Source of the DNA: Mycobacterium sp. Aquia_216
GTDB lineage: Bacteria; Actinomycetota; Actinomycetes; Mycobacteriales; Mycobacteriaceae
Length of the DNA: 64,000 nucleotides
Direction of reading: 5' to 3'
Assembly (NCBI RefSeq): GCF_026723865.1
Contig: NZ_CP113529.1
Location: 2,046,001 to 2,110,000, forward strand
Shown here in pieces: positions 1 through 9,529 of this stretch. The translations under genes and the position numbers were made by a program. Within the stretch, counting starts at the first letter, position 1, and every line of letters begins with the position of its first letter. Under the pieces are notes generated by a model. The model was not told where the DNA came from. It saw only the letters and a list, made by a program, of their open reading frames with translations, and did not search any database.

Positions 1-2
1 TC

Positions 3-677
3 AGCCTGGTACGCCGACTGGCCGTGATCCAGTTCCAGCGCGCTGCCAAAGCCAGGTCACCGTGGCCCCGGGCGATGGCATTCGCCGCCGTCGGCGCCGC
101 CGAACTACTCCGCTTCGAGCCCGGTAATTCCGCGGGCCTGCGACTCCTCACCGACTACGCCGCCACGGTCGCGAGACCCGAGACCAAGTCCGGCTGGCCA
201 TGGCCCGAGCCGAGGCTCACCTACGCGAATGCGATTCTCCCCGAAGCGATGATCGCCGCCGGTGTCGCGCTGGACGATCAGGACCTGAAACAGCGCGGCC
301 TGGATCTGCTGGAGTGGCTGCTGGACCACGAGACGATGGACGGCCACCTGTCGCCCACCCCCGGGGGCGGCCGGGGACCGCAGGATGACCGTCCCGGCTT
401 CGATCAGCAGCCGATCGAGGTGGCCACCCTCGCCGACGCCTGCGCACGCGCCGCAGCCGCCGATCCGCGGGCGCTCTGGCCGGAAGGGATCCGGTCGGCC
501 GTCGCCTGGTTCCAGGGCGCCAATGACTCCGGATTGCTCATGTGGGACACGGAGACCGGTGCTGGTTTCGATGGCTTGCTCGCCGAGTGCGTCAACCTCA
601 ACCAGGGTGCCGAATCGACCCTCGCGGTGATCTCCACTCTGCAGCACGCGCAACGCTTTTCGCCGGTCCTGCAATGA
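3..677 (+). CDS. C-terminal part of a glycosyltransferase-associated glycan-processing protein (5' truncated)
   Basis: The reading frame is open from base 3, so the gene begins upstream of the window. The visible 224 residues are alpha-helical in character, with repeated small helices and motifs such as WPWPEPRLTYANAILPEA near the start and CVNLNQGAESTLAVIS near the end. That NQGAEST segment is one I associate with proteins encoded just before GH130 enzymes in actinobacteria, often glycosyltransferases or (alpha/alpha)6-barrel proteins. Its stop overlaps the next start (ATGA at 674), indicating translational coupling with the GH130 gene. The GTG at base 24 is unlikely to be the true start because homology-like sequence continues before it. 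Function is inferred mainly from context. Confidence 0.6.
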   Translation, partial: SLVRRLAVIQFQRAAKARSPWPRAMAFAAVGAAELLRFEPGNSAGLRLLTDYAATVARPETKSGWPWPEPRLTYANAILPEAMIAAGVALDDQDLKQRGLDLLEWLLDHETMDGHLSPTPGGGRGPQDDRPGFDQQPIEVATLADACARAAAADPRALWPEGIRSAVAWFQGANDSGLLMWDTETGAGFDGLLAECVNLNQGAESTLAVISTLQHAQRFSPVLQ

Positions 678-2170
678 CTTTGATGCGGACCGGGCTCGTC
701 AGCCGCGAACCTCACCGGGTCGCGGCCAATCCGGGACGGGTGATCACCAGGCTCTTCGTGCCCGGCCAGGAGGGCTTCGAGCTGCAGGAGTCACGAGCGG
801 GAGTGGTGCTCAAGCGCATCCTCGCGCTGACCGACGAAGACGTCCGTTCGGCCTTGGACGACGTCATCGTCCGCTTCGACGGACGCCACCGTGACCTCGC
901 GGGCACGTTCCGTCGACACGCCCACGAGCTCGCCGACCGCCTGGATCCCGACATCCAGCTCTCTGATGCGCGAATACTGTTGCTGGGAGCGACCTTTACC
1001 AGCGAGTACGCCATCGAGGGGGCGGCGCTGTGCAACCCCAGCATTGTGGCCCACCCCGATCAGACCGGCACCGCGGCAGGCAGCCTGCGATTCGTGATGA
1101 GCGTACGCGGGATCGGGGAAGGGCACCGCTCGTCCATCGGATTCCGCACCGGTGTCGTCGACGCCGCGGGCCGGGCCACGATCGACGAGCCGGTCCCCTT
1201 CGCGACCACCGGAAGCATCTCGGGCGCATTGCTCGACGCCGCGGTGTTCCGTGGCGAACTCGGTCGCATTGGCAATGCCGGCGAGGCCGCGAACTACGTC
1301 TTCGATGCGCTCGGCGACCGCTTCACGCGATCCGACCTCGACGAGCGGCTTGACAGTCTCCGGGCCAACCTGAGCACTCGCGGACACGGTGAGCGCGCGG
1401 TCGCCCTGATCCGCACGATCGCCGCGCGGTTCTACGCCGTCGAATTCCAGAGCGACGTAACGGTTTCCGAACGCGTGCTGTGGCCGTCGATGGAGGCAGA
1501 GCAGGCGGGTATGGAGGACGCCCGCTTCGTTCGCTTCGTCGACGACGACGGCTCGGTCACCTTCTACGCCACCTACACGGCCTACAGCGGATCCCATATC
1601 AGCCAACAACTGCTCAAGACCAAGGATTTCCAGTCCTTCACGTCCGGGCCGCTCGTCGGGAAAGCCGCGGCAAACAAGGGTTTAGCCTTGTTTCCCCGAC
1701 GAATACGCGGTCGCTACGCCGCCATGTCGCGATCGGACCGCGAGACCAACACCGTCGCCTTCGCCGACCATCTGGCGGTCTGGACGAGCGCGTCACCCTG
1801 CCAGCAGCCCGCCGAGCCATGGGAAGCGCTGCAACTCGGGAATTGCGGCCCGCCAATCGAAACCGACGCAGGGTGGCTGGTGCTCACCCACGGTGTCGGC
1901 CCCATGCGCACCTACAGCATCGGCGCGATTCTGCTTGACCTCGACGATCCGGCCCGGGTGCTTGGCCGGCTACGACGCCCGCTGCTCAGCCCCGTTCAGG
2001 ACGAACAGGACGGCTACGTGCCCAACGTCGTCTACTCCTGCGGCGCGCTCGTTCACGCCGACACCTTGGTGATCCCCTATGGGATCGCCGACGGCGCCAT
2101 CGGCATCGCCACCGCGCCACTGCGGAAGTTGCTGGCCACGATCGTCCAGCAACCAGATCGCCCGAGATGA
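674..2170 (+). CDS. GH130-family beta-mannoside phosphorylase/mannosidase-like protein
   Basis: A 498-residue protein. The central part has the GH130 signature GMEDARFVRF, where the aspartate after Glu corresponds to the family's catalytic acid, and a YATYTAYSGSHISQQLL stretch typical of the five-bladed propeller. A C-terminal YVPNVVYSCGALVHADTLVIPYG segment is also characteristic. The family phosphorolyses or hydrolyses beta-1,2- or beta-1,4-mannosides in the cytoplasm; the exact substrate cannot be read here. The start is taken at the ATG overlapping the upstream stop (ATGA); a second ATG lies nine bases later. Probably co-expressed with the upstream gene and others beyond the window. Confidence 0.85.
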   Translation: MTLMRTGLVSREPHRVAANPGRVITRLFVPGQEGFELQESRAGVVLKRILALTDEDVRSALDDVIVRFDGRHRDLAGTFRRHAHELADRLDPDIQLSDARILLLGATFTSEYAIEGAALCNPSIVAHPDQTGTAAGSLRFVMSVRGIGEGHRSSIGFRTGVVDAAGRATIDEPVPFATTGSISGALLDAAVFRGELGRIGNAGEAANYVFDALGDRFTRSDLDERLDSLRANLSTRGHGERAVALIRTIAARFYAVEFQSDVTVSERVLWPSMEAEQAGMEDARFVRFVDDDGSVTFYATYTAYSGSHISQQLLKTKDFQSFTSGPLVGKAAANKGLALFPRRIRGRYAAMSRSDRETNTVAFADHLAVWTSASPCQQPAEPWEALQLGNCGPPIETDAGWLVLTHGVGPMRTYSIGAILLDLDDPARVLGRLRRPLLSPVQDEQDGYVPNVVYSCGALVHADTLVIPYGIADGAIGIATAPLRKLLATIVQQPDRPR

Positions 2171-2327
2171 GGTCACGATCGGCACGATGAGAAGGTCCAG
2201 CGACAGAACGCATGGCGACGCTTGCCTGGTCTCCCGCCGCTCGTGGCCGTCGCCGGTAACCATGACCACCCGGGCCACGTGCCTGTCACCGCCTGCGCTC
2301 ACTTGCGATGACGACGCCGTGGGCGGC

Positions 2328-3302
2328 TCACTGGCTTCGGTCGACCTGACCCGGTTTCGGATCCAGCCCCTCTGGGCGCGGTGTCGACTGACCCCACGCC
2401 CGAGGCACCGACAAGGCTCCGATTGATGCGCCGCTACCGAAGCTGACATGGGGCGCCACATCGTTGGTGCGACCCAGACCGGGGCAAAGCGACCACATGG
2501 CCGCCGCCTCACTCAACGCCGCAGCCTTATTGAGGGAATTCAGGTGACTGAGTGCGAAGTTGGCTGGTGCCGTGAGTGAAGTCAATTTGGAAAGCGGCGC
2601 CGTTACCGACGACAAGGACGCAGCCAAGGTCGTCAACGGTGAGTTCGATAGCGAACCAAGGGCCGAGGGAATAGTCGACATCACTCGGTAGCCGGCCGAT
2701 GTGATTTCGGGAGCCGCCATCAGCGGCCAGTTACGGCGTGTTTGGACAGCCAGCGCACCTTGGCGCGCAGGCTGAATCGGATCGCTGCTGAGCGGAGGCG
2801 AACCGAACGGCGTCAGCTTCGTGGCATCGGCCGAGGCACGGGCGTACGCGTACATGGCGACGGCGTCTTGAACCCACATCCGTTCGTAGTCAGCGTCGAT
2901 GTCCGCGATGGCCACACTGATTTGGCCGAGGTCGTTCATCTCGGCCAACGAGATACGCTGCAATCGATTGGCCACGATCACGTTGGGTGCCACCATCGCA
3001 GCAAGCGCCGAACCATAGGCGCTCGCAGCCGCGTTGGCCTGGATAGCAGTGTGCCGGGCCTGCGCGGCAGTAACGTCAAGCCACGCTATGTAGGGCGCCA
3101 CGGCTTGAAGTGTCACTCTTGCCGAAACGCCTTGCCATCCCAGAGCCAGCGTGGAGATGAGCGACCTGTAGCCCGCTGCCACGTCATTGAGATGGGCGGC
3201 TAGCGCAGCCCAAGCCTTAGCGGCATGCGCCAGTGATCCCGGTCCGGGGCCGGAATGCATTTGCCCGGAACTACTTTCGGGTGGAAGAGTGCCGAAATCC
3301 AT
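2328..3302 (-). CDS. PPE family protein (PPE-SVP type, short C-terminus)
   Basis: A 324-residue protein beginning MDFGTLPPE, the hallmark PPE start, with the WxG motif (GWQG) near residue 55 and the PPE-SVP motif GALSVPRAWGQ near the C-terminus. PPE proteins are exported by ESX type VII systems, usually as a heterodimer with a PE protein, and act at the cell surface. The C-terminus ends soon after the SVP motif in a charged, proline-rich tail, unlike the long hydrophobic tails of its two upstream paralogs, so it may be shortened. It is the last gene of a PPE/DUF732 series on this strand, 81 bases after the DUF732 gene. No clear ribosome binding site precedes the ATG. Confidence 0.9.
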   Translation of the reverse strand: MDFGTLPPESSSGQMHSGPGPGSLAHAAKAWAALAAHLNDVAAGYRSLISTLALGWQGVSARVTLQAVAPYIAWLDVTAAQARHTAIQANAAASAYGSALAAMVAPNVIVANRLQRISLAEMNDLGQISVAIADIDADYERMWVQDAVAMYAYARASADATKLTPFGSPPLSSDPIQPARQGALAVQTRRNWPLMAAPEITSAGYRVMSTIPSALGSLSNSPLTTLAASLSSVTAPLSKLTSLTAPANFALSHLNSLNKAAALSEAAAMWSLCPGLGRTNDVAPHVSFGSGASIGALSVPRAWGQSTPRPEGLDPKPGQVDRSQ

Positions 3303-3383
3303 TGCTAGTCCAGTTCACGAGCTTGGGTCAGTTGTGCTGATACGTCGGGCCCTTCTTCAAGGCTGCGGATGGTATTTGGTAGA

Positions 3384-3752
3384 TCAGCCGCCGCCACTAC
3401 CTTTGACACTTGATCCCGCAGAACCGTCGAGTTGTCTTGGGCAATAGGACTTTGCCGATATCGTCGCGAACTGGGCAGCGCCGTTGGTCGTCAGTGCGGG
3501 GTTGTTGTCCCGCAAGTCGTTCAGGAGCTGAAGACCGGATACGCCTCGAGAAAGTAAGCCGCATACCGCCTTCCCGGCCGCGACCGCTTGGTCAGGGTCC
3601 TTGAAGCTGATCCCCACCTTTGATAGATCAGCGATGAAGACTTCATTGTTCTCATCGGTGGCCTCCTCATCCTCGCCAGGTATGGCGTGCGCGGGCGCCG
3701 CGATAACAATCCCGCCTAGCAATATGCCCAGAAGTGCGAAAAGCGGTTTCAC
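3384..3752 (-). CDS. DUF732 secreted protein
   Basis: A 122-residue protein. The chosen start is GTG at 3752, preceded by a good ribosome binding site (AGGGAGGA, about 4 bases away) and giving a clean signal peptide (VKPLFALLGILLGGIVIAAPAHA). Longer in-frame starts would overlap the PPE gene upstream and lack a site. The mature part contains the DUF732 pattern: FIADLSKVGISF, a central AVCGLLSRG with one Cys, and AKSYCP with the second, a likely disulfide pair. DUF732 proteins are small, exported and common in mycobacteria; their role is unknown. The C-terminus is Gly/Ser-rich. It lies between two PPE genes on the same strand, suggesting co-transcription. Confidence 0.85.
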   Translation of the reverse strand: MKPLFALLGILLGGIVIAAPAHAIPGEDEEATDENNEVFIADLSKVGISFKDPDQAVAAGKAVCGLLSRGVSGLQLLNDLRDNNPALTTNGAAQFATISAKSYCPRQLDGSAGSSVKGSGGG

Positions 3753-3813
3753 AAATCCTCCCTCGATGCGTCTCATATTTGTTGCAGCATGTAAGATGCT
3801 GTGCCGCAACGCA

Positions 3814-5181
3814 TTATCCCAGCGTGGATCCGGATTGGCCGACCGCGATCTCCTCACCGTCTGTCACGTGCACGGCGTGCACGCCGGGTGTTGTTCTGAG
3901 TTTGACGACCAGGTCATCGAGGCCGGCCTCGTCGACATTCCAGTGCTGTACTTGGTCGGGCATCTCCTGCAGTTGGGCGATGATGCGGTCGAGCTTGACC
4001 GGCCCCGTGCGGCGCTCGCCGGTGATCGCGCGGGCCTGGATGCCCGTTGAGCTGACGACGCGCGACGCCGGGCCGCCCAGCGCGCCGCCCGCCAGACTGC
4101 CCAAGGTCGCCTCGTTGACCAGGCCAGCGGAGATATCCGCCGCGGCAGCCGCAGCCACGCTGGTGGTCGGTAGCGCGGTGGAGGCCAGTCTGATCGCCGG
4201 GGTGGCGGTTGCCCAGCTAGGCGGCACCGACAACTTGCCCACCGTCGGCGCGTTGCCCAATACCGCCGAAACGGGCTTGACCGGGACTGCCGCGGCAATA
4301 TGCCCTGGAGACGCCAGGCCGGCGCCCAACGATGTTTTCGACATCGCGGCGCTCCACGGCGCATAGATGAAGAAGTTTTTCCACTGCGAGATGCCCAGGC
4401 TGGAACTGGCGTTGACGACGTTGGTCCACGTCGCCTGAGTGCCGACTTGGCTCATAGCCGAATACAGCGTCTCCCAGAAGGGAGCTATCTCCGTACTCCC
4501 CGTGGCCCCCCCGATCAGGCTCTGCCAAAACTGGGTGTATTGACCGGTGAGCGAGGTGATGTAGTCCTCGAGCTGTTTCAGCCACGACGACAACGACTGC
4601 GACTCCGCCGTGGCCGCCGCGGCTGCCTGGGTCACCTGACCGGTGTCATTGGTGGTCGTGGGTGCCTCCTCGAAGGCGGCCAACTCACCGGCGGATTCCG
4701 ATGCGCTGGCGTAGCTGAACATGGCGGCGACGTCTTGAGCCCACATCTGGCCGTACTCGTCTTCGGTCGCCGCGATCGCCTCGTCGTTTTGCCCCAAGAT
4801 GTTCGTCTCCAGCAGTGCTGCCAACTGGCTACGATTCGCCGCGACCAGCGCGGGTGGCACGGCGGCCGCGAGGGCAGCCTCGTAGGCGCTGGCCGCGGCC
4901 CGGGCCTGGGCGGCAGTCGTCTCGGCTTGGCCCGCCGTGGCCGACATCCACGCCACGTACGGTTCCGCCGCGGCCGCCATGAACTCCGATGACTGACCCT
5001 GCCACGATTCGCCGACCAGCTCCGAAATCACCGAACCGTAGGAGGCCGCGGTGGAGTGCAACTCGACGGCCAGCCCTTCCCAGGCCGCGGCGGCGGCCAG
5101 CAACGGACCCGCGCCCGGGCCCGTATAGATCTGGGTGGAGATCACCTCCGGTGGTAGCGCTGCGAAATCGCTGAAAACCAT
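3814..5181 (-). CDS. PPE family protein (PPE-SVP type) with extra C-terminal tail
   Basis: A 455-residue PPE protein with a FAALPPE start, SWQG WxG motif near residue 58, and the PPE-SVP motif GKLSVPPSWATA around residue 310-320. After the usual Ala-rich tail and the GG-rich segment it continues with about 60 residues of a different, charged character (TGPVKLDRIIAQLQEMPDQV onward, ending HAVHVTDGEEIAVG), resembling a small alpha/beta domain. The start ATG is preceded by AGGGAGAG and lies 14 bases after the stop of the upstream PPE gene, so the two are almost certainly one transcript. Expected to be an ESX substrate; no PE partner is encoded nearby. Confidence 0.92.
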   Translation of the reverse strand: MVFSDFAALPPEVISTQIYTGPGAGPLLAAAAAWEGLAVELHSTAASYGSVISELVGESWQGQSSEFMAAAAEPYVAWMSATAGQAETTAAQARAAASAYEAALAAAVPPALVAANRSQLAALLETNILGQNDEAIAATEDEYGQMWAQDVAAMFSYASASESAGELAAFEEAPTTTNDTGQVTQAAAAATAESQSLSSWLKQLEDYITSLTGQYTQFWQSLIGGATGSTEIAPFWETLYSAMSQVGTQATWTNVVNASSSLGISQWKNFFIYAPWSAAMSKTSLGAGLASPGHIAAAVPVKPVSAVLGNAPTVGKLSVPPSWATATPAIRLASTALPTTSVAAAAAADISAGLVNEATLGSLAGGALGGPASRVVSSTGIQARAITGERRTGPVKLDRIIAQLQEMPDQVQHWNVDEAGLDDLVVKLRTTPGVHAVHVTDGEEIAVGQSGSTLG

Positions 5182-5195
5182 TGCCGCACTCTCCC

Positions 5196-6458
5196 TTATT
5201 TCGCGTTCGGCGGTATGACGATGACGGTGGACGTTGTCGCGATGTTGTCGGCAGCCACGGCACCGGGCACCCGAACGGTGGATTTCGCGACGGCACGCGT
5301 GGCGGATGCGCCAACGGCACGGCCGGCCAGACTCGACAGAGCCGTCGGCGCGAACATGCCTTGTTGGCCGTTCACGGCCATCGCGGGAGCGGCCTCGAGC
5401 ATCGTCTCCGGCAGCTCGGAGGCGGCCATCCGGATCGCGGGAACGGCTGATGCCCAGTTCGCCGGCACCGACAACGACCCCACCAAGCCGGCACGGCCCG
5501 CCGTCGCCGAAACCGTCCCCGCACTCGACAGCGCAGTCGAGCCGCTCAGCAGATCGCTGTGCAGCAGCGGCGCCAAAACGCCGATGAGTGGCTTCGGGTG
5601 AAGTAAGGGCCCAATACCCTGGATCCCGACACCCAGGTTCGGGATGCTGACGGCAATCTGGTACCAGTTCTTCATCAAGTTCGCCACCCCGAGCGGGGTG
5701 TACGGTCCGGAGACAGTGCCCATCACACTGTTGAAAGTCTTCAGAATCCCGGTGATGTCCGTCAGGCTCAGCGGGAGCTGAGCCGCCGCCGTCACCGCGT
5801 TCGCGTTAACGGCGAGACCTTGGACGCCGAGGGGAGCCTGCGAGACCGCCTCTGACAGTGCAGATTCCACGTCAGAGGCAGCCGATGACTGGAGCGCGGA
5901 GGTGACCGCGGCCGACTGGTCGGTCTCCCCATCCGCGTCGGCGGTCGTTGGTGCCGCGGTGAACGGGGCCAGCCTGGTCGCGGTCGCCGAGGAGGCGGCA
6001 TAGGCGTACATCGCGGCGGCGTCTTGGGCCCACATCTCGGCGTACTGGCCCTCCGTGGCCGCGATCGTCGGAGTGTTCTGACCCAGAACATTGGTCGCAA
6101 TCAGCGACGCCAACAACGCTCGGTTGGCCGCGATCACCGGCGGCGGGACAGTCGCCGCAAAAACGGCCTCGTAGGCGGTCGCCGCCGCCCTGGCTTGAAC
6201 CGACGTCTGCTCGGCCTGCACGGCGCTACGGTCAAGCCACGCGATGTAGGGTGCCGCCGCGGCGACCATCGCCGTCGACGAGGACCCGTGCCAGGTGGTT
6301 ATCAGCTCCGAGATTACCGAACCGTAAGACGCTGCCGTCGAATGTAATTCGGCTGCCAACGCATCCCAGGCAGCGGCGGCGGACAGCAACGGCGCCGACC
6401 CGGGGCCCGAATAAATCTTTCCGGAGTTGATCTCCGGCGGTAACGCTCCGAAATCCAC
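5196..6458 (-). CDS. PPE family protein (PPE-SVP type)
   Basis: A 420-residue PPE protein. The frame is open further upstream, but the family start (V/M)DFGALPPE occurs at the GTG at 6458, preceded by GGAGGAAG about 4 bases away, so that start is preferred. It has the TWHG WxG motif, the conserved YGSVISEL and [13 protein letters not shown] stretches of the PPE helical domain, and [12 protein letters not shown] (PPE-SVP) near residue 345. It heads the PPE operon; the promoter must lie in the long gene-free region beyond 6458. As with its neighbours no PE gene accompanies it. Confidence 0.92.
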   Translation of the reverse strand: MDFGALPPEINSGKIYSGPGSAPLLSAAAAWDALAAELHSTAASYGSVISELITTWHGSSSTAMVAAAAPYIAWLDRSAVQAEQTSVQARAAATAYEAVFAATVPPPVIAANRALLASLIATNVLGQNTPTIAATEGQYAEMWAQDAAAMYAYAASSATATRLAPFTAAPTTADADGETDQSAAVTSALQSSAASDVESALSEAVSQAPLGVQGLAVNANAVTAAAQLPLSLTDITGILKTFNSVMGTVSGPYTPLGVANLMKNWYQIAVSIPNLGVGIQGIGPLLHPKPLIGVLAPLLHSDLLSGSTALSSAGTVSATAGRAGLVGSLSVPANWASAVPAIRMAASELPETMLEAAPAMAVNGQQGMFAPTALSSLAGRAVGASATRAVAKSTVRVPGAVAADNIATTSTVIVIPPNAK

Positions 6459-7179
6459 TGGCTTCCTCCGCCCCAGCCTGCGATCACCACCGGCCCGCTC
6501 GTAACTTCGCCGATAGCGCTGAACGTCAACATTGAGCGACCCTGCGTTCGCCAGCACCGAAGAGATGGTTTGCTGGTAACCAGGCTCATCTCCTCGCATG
6601 GAGAAACTATCCGGTCGTGCCGGGAAAAATTTCGATCGACGTCCACCGGTGCCACGCCGTGGCCGCTCTCGGAGGACAGCGCCGTTAGTTGGCGCTTTGG
6701 GTAATCCGGAGGACAAAAAACTCTCTACCTGGTGCGAACTCGAATATCAGACATCCCGAGCAGGAACTAAAACTCGGCTCAATGGTCGACGGTCGGCGAA
6801 TAAAAATCTCGCGATCAAAAATATGAACTCGTGGCTATCGGACCGCGCCGGTCGACGACCCCACCCCGCGCGATCAAACGTCCTCACCCCACGCGCTGCG
6901 TGAGGGCGGATAAGACTTGGGCGCCGCCGCACGACCGGATCCAACTCGTCGCAGGAGCACTAAGCGCCGGCCGACAGGCGTTAGCAGTGCGAGTATTGGG
7001 CATATAAGCAGTTCAAATGCTATATCAAGCAGAGCTAAGTATTAGTAGAGGTTCGCGAGAAACGATAGATCCAACTGGGCTCCAGTAGTGCAGGGACCGA
7101 TTGCAGGCCATCGGGGGCTGAGCGACGATCGTGATGTGCGGAGCAAGCGATCGTTCAGCCACTCCTAAATCAGGGCGCA

Positions 7180-7214
7180 CATAGAGCCCCCATATAAAAT
7201 ATGAGGGCTCTATG
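7180..7214. repeat. Long near-perfect hairpin palindrome
   Basis: Arms 7180-7195 and 7199-7214 (16 bases each) are inverted copies separated by only AAA, with a single mismatch; the left arm begins CATAGAGCCCCCATAT. It is too long and too tight for a typical operator and lies far from any gene end, and no T-run follows, so it is not an obvious intrinsic terminator of a known gene. It could be a structured RNA end, a site for a recombinase, or a relic of a mobile element. Confidence 0.75.
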
Positions 7215-7361
7215 AATTTAGACTTTTGGATTGCATTTCGGCTGAGTTTGACAGCAAGTATTGGTGGCGATTAGACGCTATAAGCGGTCCCATCAAAGCT
7301 CGCTACGTCGAGCGTGCAGGAAGCTGTCGACACTCCGCACATATCCAATTTAAAAATCTAT

Positions 7362-7379
7362 GGAATCCATATGAATTCC
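7362..7379. repeat. 18-base near-perfect palindrome in AT-rich island
   Basis: GGAATCCAT followed directly by ATGAATTCC; 16 of 18 positions are symmetric. It lies about 240 bases before the DUF1295 gene, within the AT-rich stretch. It may be a protein-binding site. Confidence 0.5.
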
Positions 7380-7621
7380 TTCTTCGACGAGGCAGAAGGA
7401 TGTCCTGGGAAGCATCGCGCGCTGCGCGAAGAGGGCATACGGCAGTTTGCTGGTTAAGTAAGTGCGTCGACGCCGGCGCCGCAAGCGACCCAACGCCTCT
7501 TCACTAGCGGACCGTACGGCGGAAGATGGAAGTCAAGGCCCTCGGTCGGTAGGCGCGCGGCGGCCGCGACACGCATCACGGCCCAGCACAATCACATTCA
7601 CCGTCTCGCTAGGCTCCGAGG

Positions 7622-8512
7622 ATGACGACGGTCAGCAAGACCCGGTCCCTGTGGCTTGTCACCGCCGCGTACCTCATCGCCATCGCGCTGGCGGCAGTGT
7701 GGCTGACATGGGGCCCGCATACCGGCCAGCTCTGGCTCGACACCCTGATCGCCGACGTGCTGGCGACTCTCGTCGTTTTCGCGTTCAGCCGGGCCTACCG
7801 CAACTCCAGTTTCTACGACGCCTACTGGAGTGTTGTTCCGCCGCTGCTGTTGATTTATTGGTGGAGCCAGGTCGCGCCGGCGGTCGACGTATTGCGGTGC
7901 TGGCTCTTGGCGATCGTGGTGGTGCTGTGGGCGGTGCGGTTGACCGCGAACTGGGTGTACGCGTTTCCGGGTCTGCACCACGAGGATTGGCGCTACCCGA
8001 TGTTCAAGCAGCGGGCCGGGCGCTGGGAGATTCTGACGGACCTGGTGGCCATCCATCTGATCCCCACACTGCAGGTCTTTCTGGGCATGGTTCCGGCATA
8101 CGTCGCGGTGAGCCGGCCCGGCCCGGGCTGGGTGTGGCTCAGCTGGGTCGGCTTCGTCGTCGGCCTGGCCGCGGTGGCGCTGGAATTTGTCGCCGATCTG
8201 CAGATGCACCGATTTGTGGCGCAGCGGCGCGGTGATGAGGCGATGGACCGAGGCCTGTGGAGCTGGTCGCGGCACCCGAACTATTTCGGTGAGTTCAGCT
8301 TCTGGGTCGCGATCGCGTTCTTCGGTATTGCGGCGGCGCCCAGTGACTGGTGGTGGCTGATCCTCGGGGCGGTCGCGATGCTGGCGATGCTGCTCGGCGC
8401 CAGCATTCCGATGATGGAGGAGCGCAGCCTGCAACGCCGGCCGTGCTATCAGAGCGTCATCGACCGGGTGCCGCGGTTCGTGCCGCGTCCGCCACGAAAG
8501 GCCAAGGCGTGA
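7622..8512 (+). CDS. DUF1295 / steroid 5-alpha-reductase-like integral membrane protein
   Basis: A 296-residue protein with six to seven hydrophobic segments (for example LWLVTAAYLIAIALAAVWL at the N-terminus) and the family motif RGLWSWSRHPNYFGEFSFW around residues 211-229, the SAM- or NADPH-binding region shared by steroid 5-alpha-reductase-like and isoprenylcysteine methyltransferase-like proteins. DUF1295 members are inner-membrane proteins implicated in reduction of double bonds in lipids or steroids, but the substrate is not known. The N-terminal half carries FSRAYRNSSFYDAYWSV, usual for DUF1295. It stands alone, with a divergent PPE operon upstream and a convergent gene downstream. Confidence 0.85.
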   Translation: MTTVSKTRSLWLVTAAYLIAIALAAVWLTWGPHTGQLWLDTLIADVLATLVVFAFSRAYRNSSFYDAYWSVVPPLLLIYWWSQVAPAVDVLRCWLLAIVVVLWAVRLTANWVYAFPGLHHEDWRYPMFKQRAGRWEILTDLVAIHLIPTLQVFLGMVPAYVAVSRPGPGWVWLSWVGFVVGLAAVALEFVADLQMHRFVAQRRGDEAMDRGLWSWSRHPNYFGEFSFWVAIAFFGIAAAPSDWWWLILGAVAMLAMLLGASIPMMEERSLQRRPCYQSVIDRVPRFVPRPPRKAKA

Positions 8513-8677
8513 AAGGCGACCGAGCGTGCCTTCGCGCGTGGGCGTGAGGCGACTAGCTTCTCGAGTCAAACACGACACGTCACCGGCGAAAGCCGATGCG
8601 GGCGTTTGATATTCGCTGACCGTCGGTCTCTACACATTCGCCTCGGACACCTCGCGGCTCATCCAGTCAGCGCCTAG

Positions 8678-9529
8678 TCACACCGCAACGACGGAGCCGA
8701 CCGAGAACTCAACGCGACGACCCACGCCGCCGCCGTCGTCGCCGTCCGCGCCCGGGCTCGTCCACCGCACTCGTGCGGTACCGGACAAGTGCAACGTGGC
8801 GCCGGTTGCGAAGTCGATGAATAACAGGGCCGCCTCATCGTCGACTGCCAGGTTGCCGAAGCTGTTGAACATGTTGTTGCCCGGGTAATCCGGCCACCAT
8901 AACCGGCCGGGAGAGTCGACCCGGACAAATCCCGCCGGGCCGCCACGGTGCGACGCATCGCTGCCTCGGGTGGGGTGGGTGGTACCGAGGAAAAACGTGT
9001 CCGCTGCCACGATCATCGCTTGATCTGCAGCGGTCAAAGATGTTGTGCGCCGGGGGTTGTCCGACGGGGCGGTGATCGCCGCGGCATCCACCTGGTGCCG
9101 GTGGATGTACTGGGGACAATTCCCGTAGGCCTGGTCCACCTGCACGCTCATGCCCATGGTGTCGGCATCGGTGAGAACACCGTTGATCCGCATTCTGCGC
9201 CGGGTGGGGAAGTCAATCGCGATCATCCCGACCTGCTGGCCGAGCGGCATCCGCTGTAGGGGATCCCCCTCGCGAGGCACCGCCAGAATCTGCAGTGTGT
9301 CGTCGGCGCCGCGCAGAAACCCGGGCTCGGCCGACAACGGCGAGGTCCACAGGACGCCCGCTCGATCGCGTCCGGTCAACGCGGCAAACCGTTGGGATGC
9401 GAGAAATTGCGTGGCACCTTTGGACAGCCCGGTCGCATCGAGCATTTTTTCGAGCCGTTTTGCGTGAGTTTCGACACCGGCTCGGCGTTGGGTAGCTACT
9501 TCACCTTCGTGAAAACCCGTCATAGTCAC
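8678..9529 (-). CDS. Pyridoxamine 5'-phosphate oxidase-like FMN-binding protein
   Basis: A 283-residue cytoplasmic protein. Segments such as RFAALTGRDRAGVLWTSPL, FPTRRRMRINGVL and YGNCPQYIHR are typical of the PNPOx-like split-barrel family that binds FMN, F420 or haem (larger class of about 280-320 residues). Such proteins reduce or sequester small molecules; the actual substrate is not readable. The GTG start at 9529 gives M-T-M-T-G-F-H; an ATG two codons later is equally possible and no strong ribosome binding site distinguishes them. It is transcribed leftwards after the small membrane protein gene, with a hairpin between them. Confidence 0.75.
   Translation of the reverse strand: MTMTGFHEGEVATQRRAGVETHAKRLEKMLDATGLSKGATQFLASQRFAALTGRDRAGVLWTSPLSAEPGFLRGADDTLQILAVPREGDPLQRMPLGQQVGMIAIDFPTRRRMRINGVLTDADTMGMSVQVDQAYGNCPQYIHRHQVDAAAITAPSDNPRRTTSLTAADQAMIVAADTFFLGTTHPTRGSDASHRGGPAGFVRVDSPGRLWWPDYPGNNMFNSFGNLAVDDEAALLFIDFATGATLHLSGTARVRWTSPGADGDDGGGVGRRVEFSVGSVVAV

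Larger units (their letters stand above)
6459..7621. other. Long gene-free region with AT-rich island
   Basis: About 1.16 kb between the first PPE gene and the DUF1295 gene. I see no convincing coding sequence on either strand. From roughly 6990 to 7400 the sequence is clearly more AT-rich than its surroundings (for example around 7010-7060 and 7190-7230) and holds two strong palindromes listed separately. It must contain the promoter for the leftward PPE operon and probably that of the rightward membrane-protein gene. Its composition suggests either foreign DNA or the remains of a lost mobile element, but no recognisable protein fragment was found. Confidence 0.6.

Noticed and set aside
791..1609. 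A 272-codon minus-strand frame inside the GH130 gene
   Set aside because: Antisense shadow; composition rich in Arg, Gly and Asp typical of such frames, no motif.
3187..3447. Forward frame across the PPE/DUF732 gap
   Set aside because: Overlaps both real genes in antisense and has no initiation signal.
7226..7507. A 93-codon frame in the AT-rich island
   Set aside because: No ribosome binding site, no family features and a codon pattern unlike the neighbours; could only be kept if conservation were shown.
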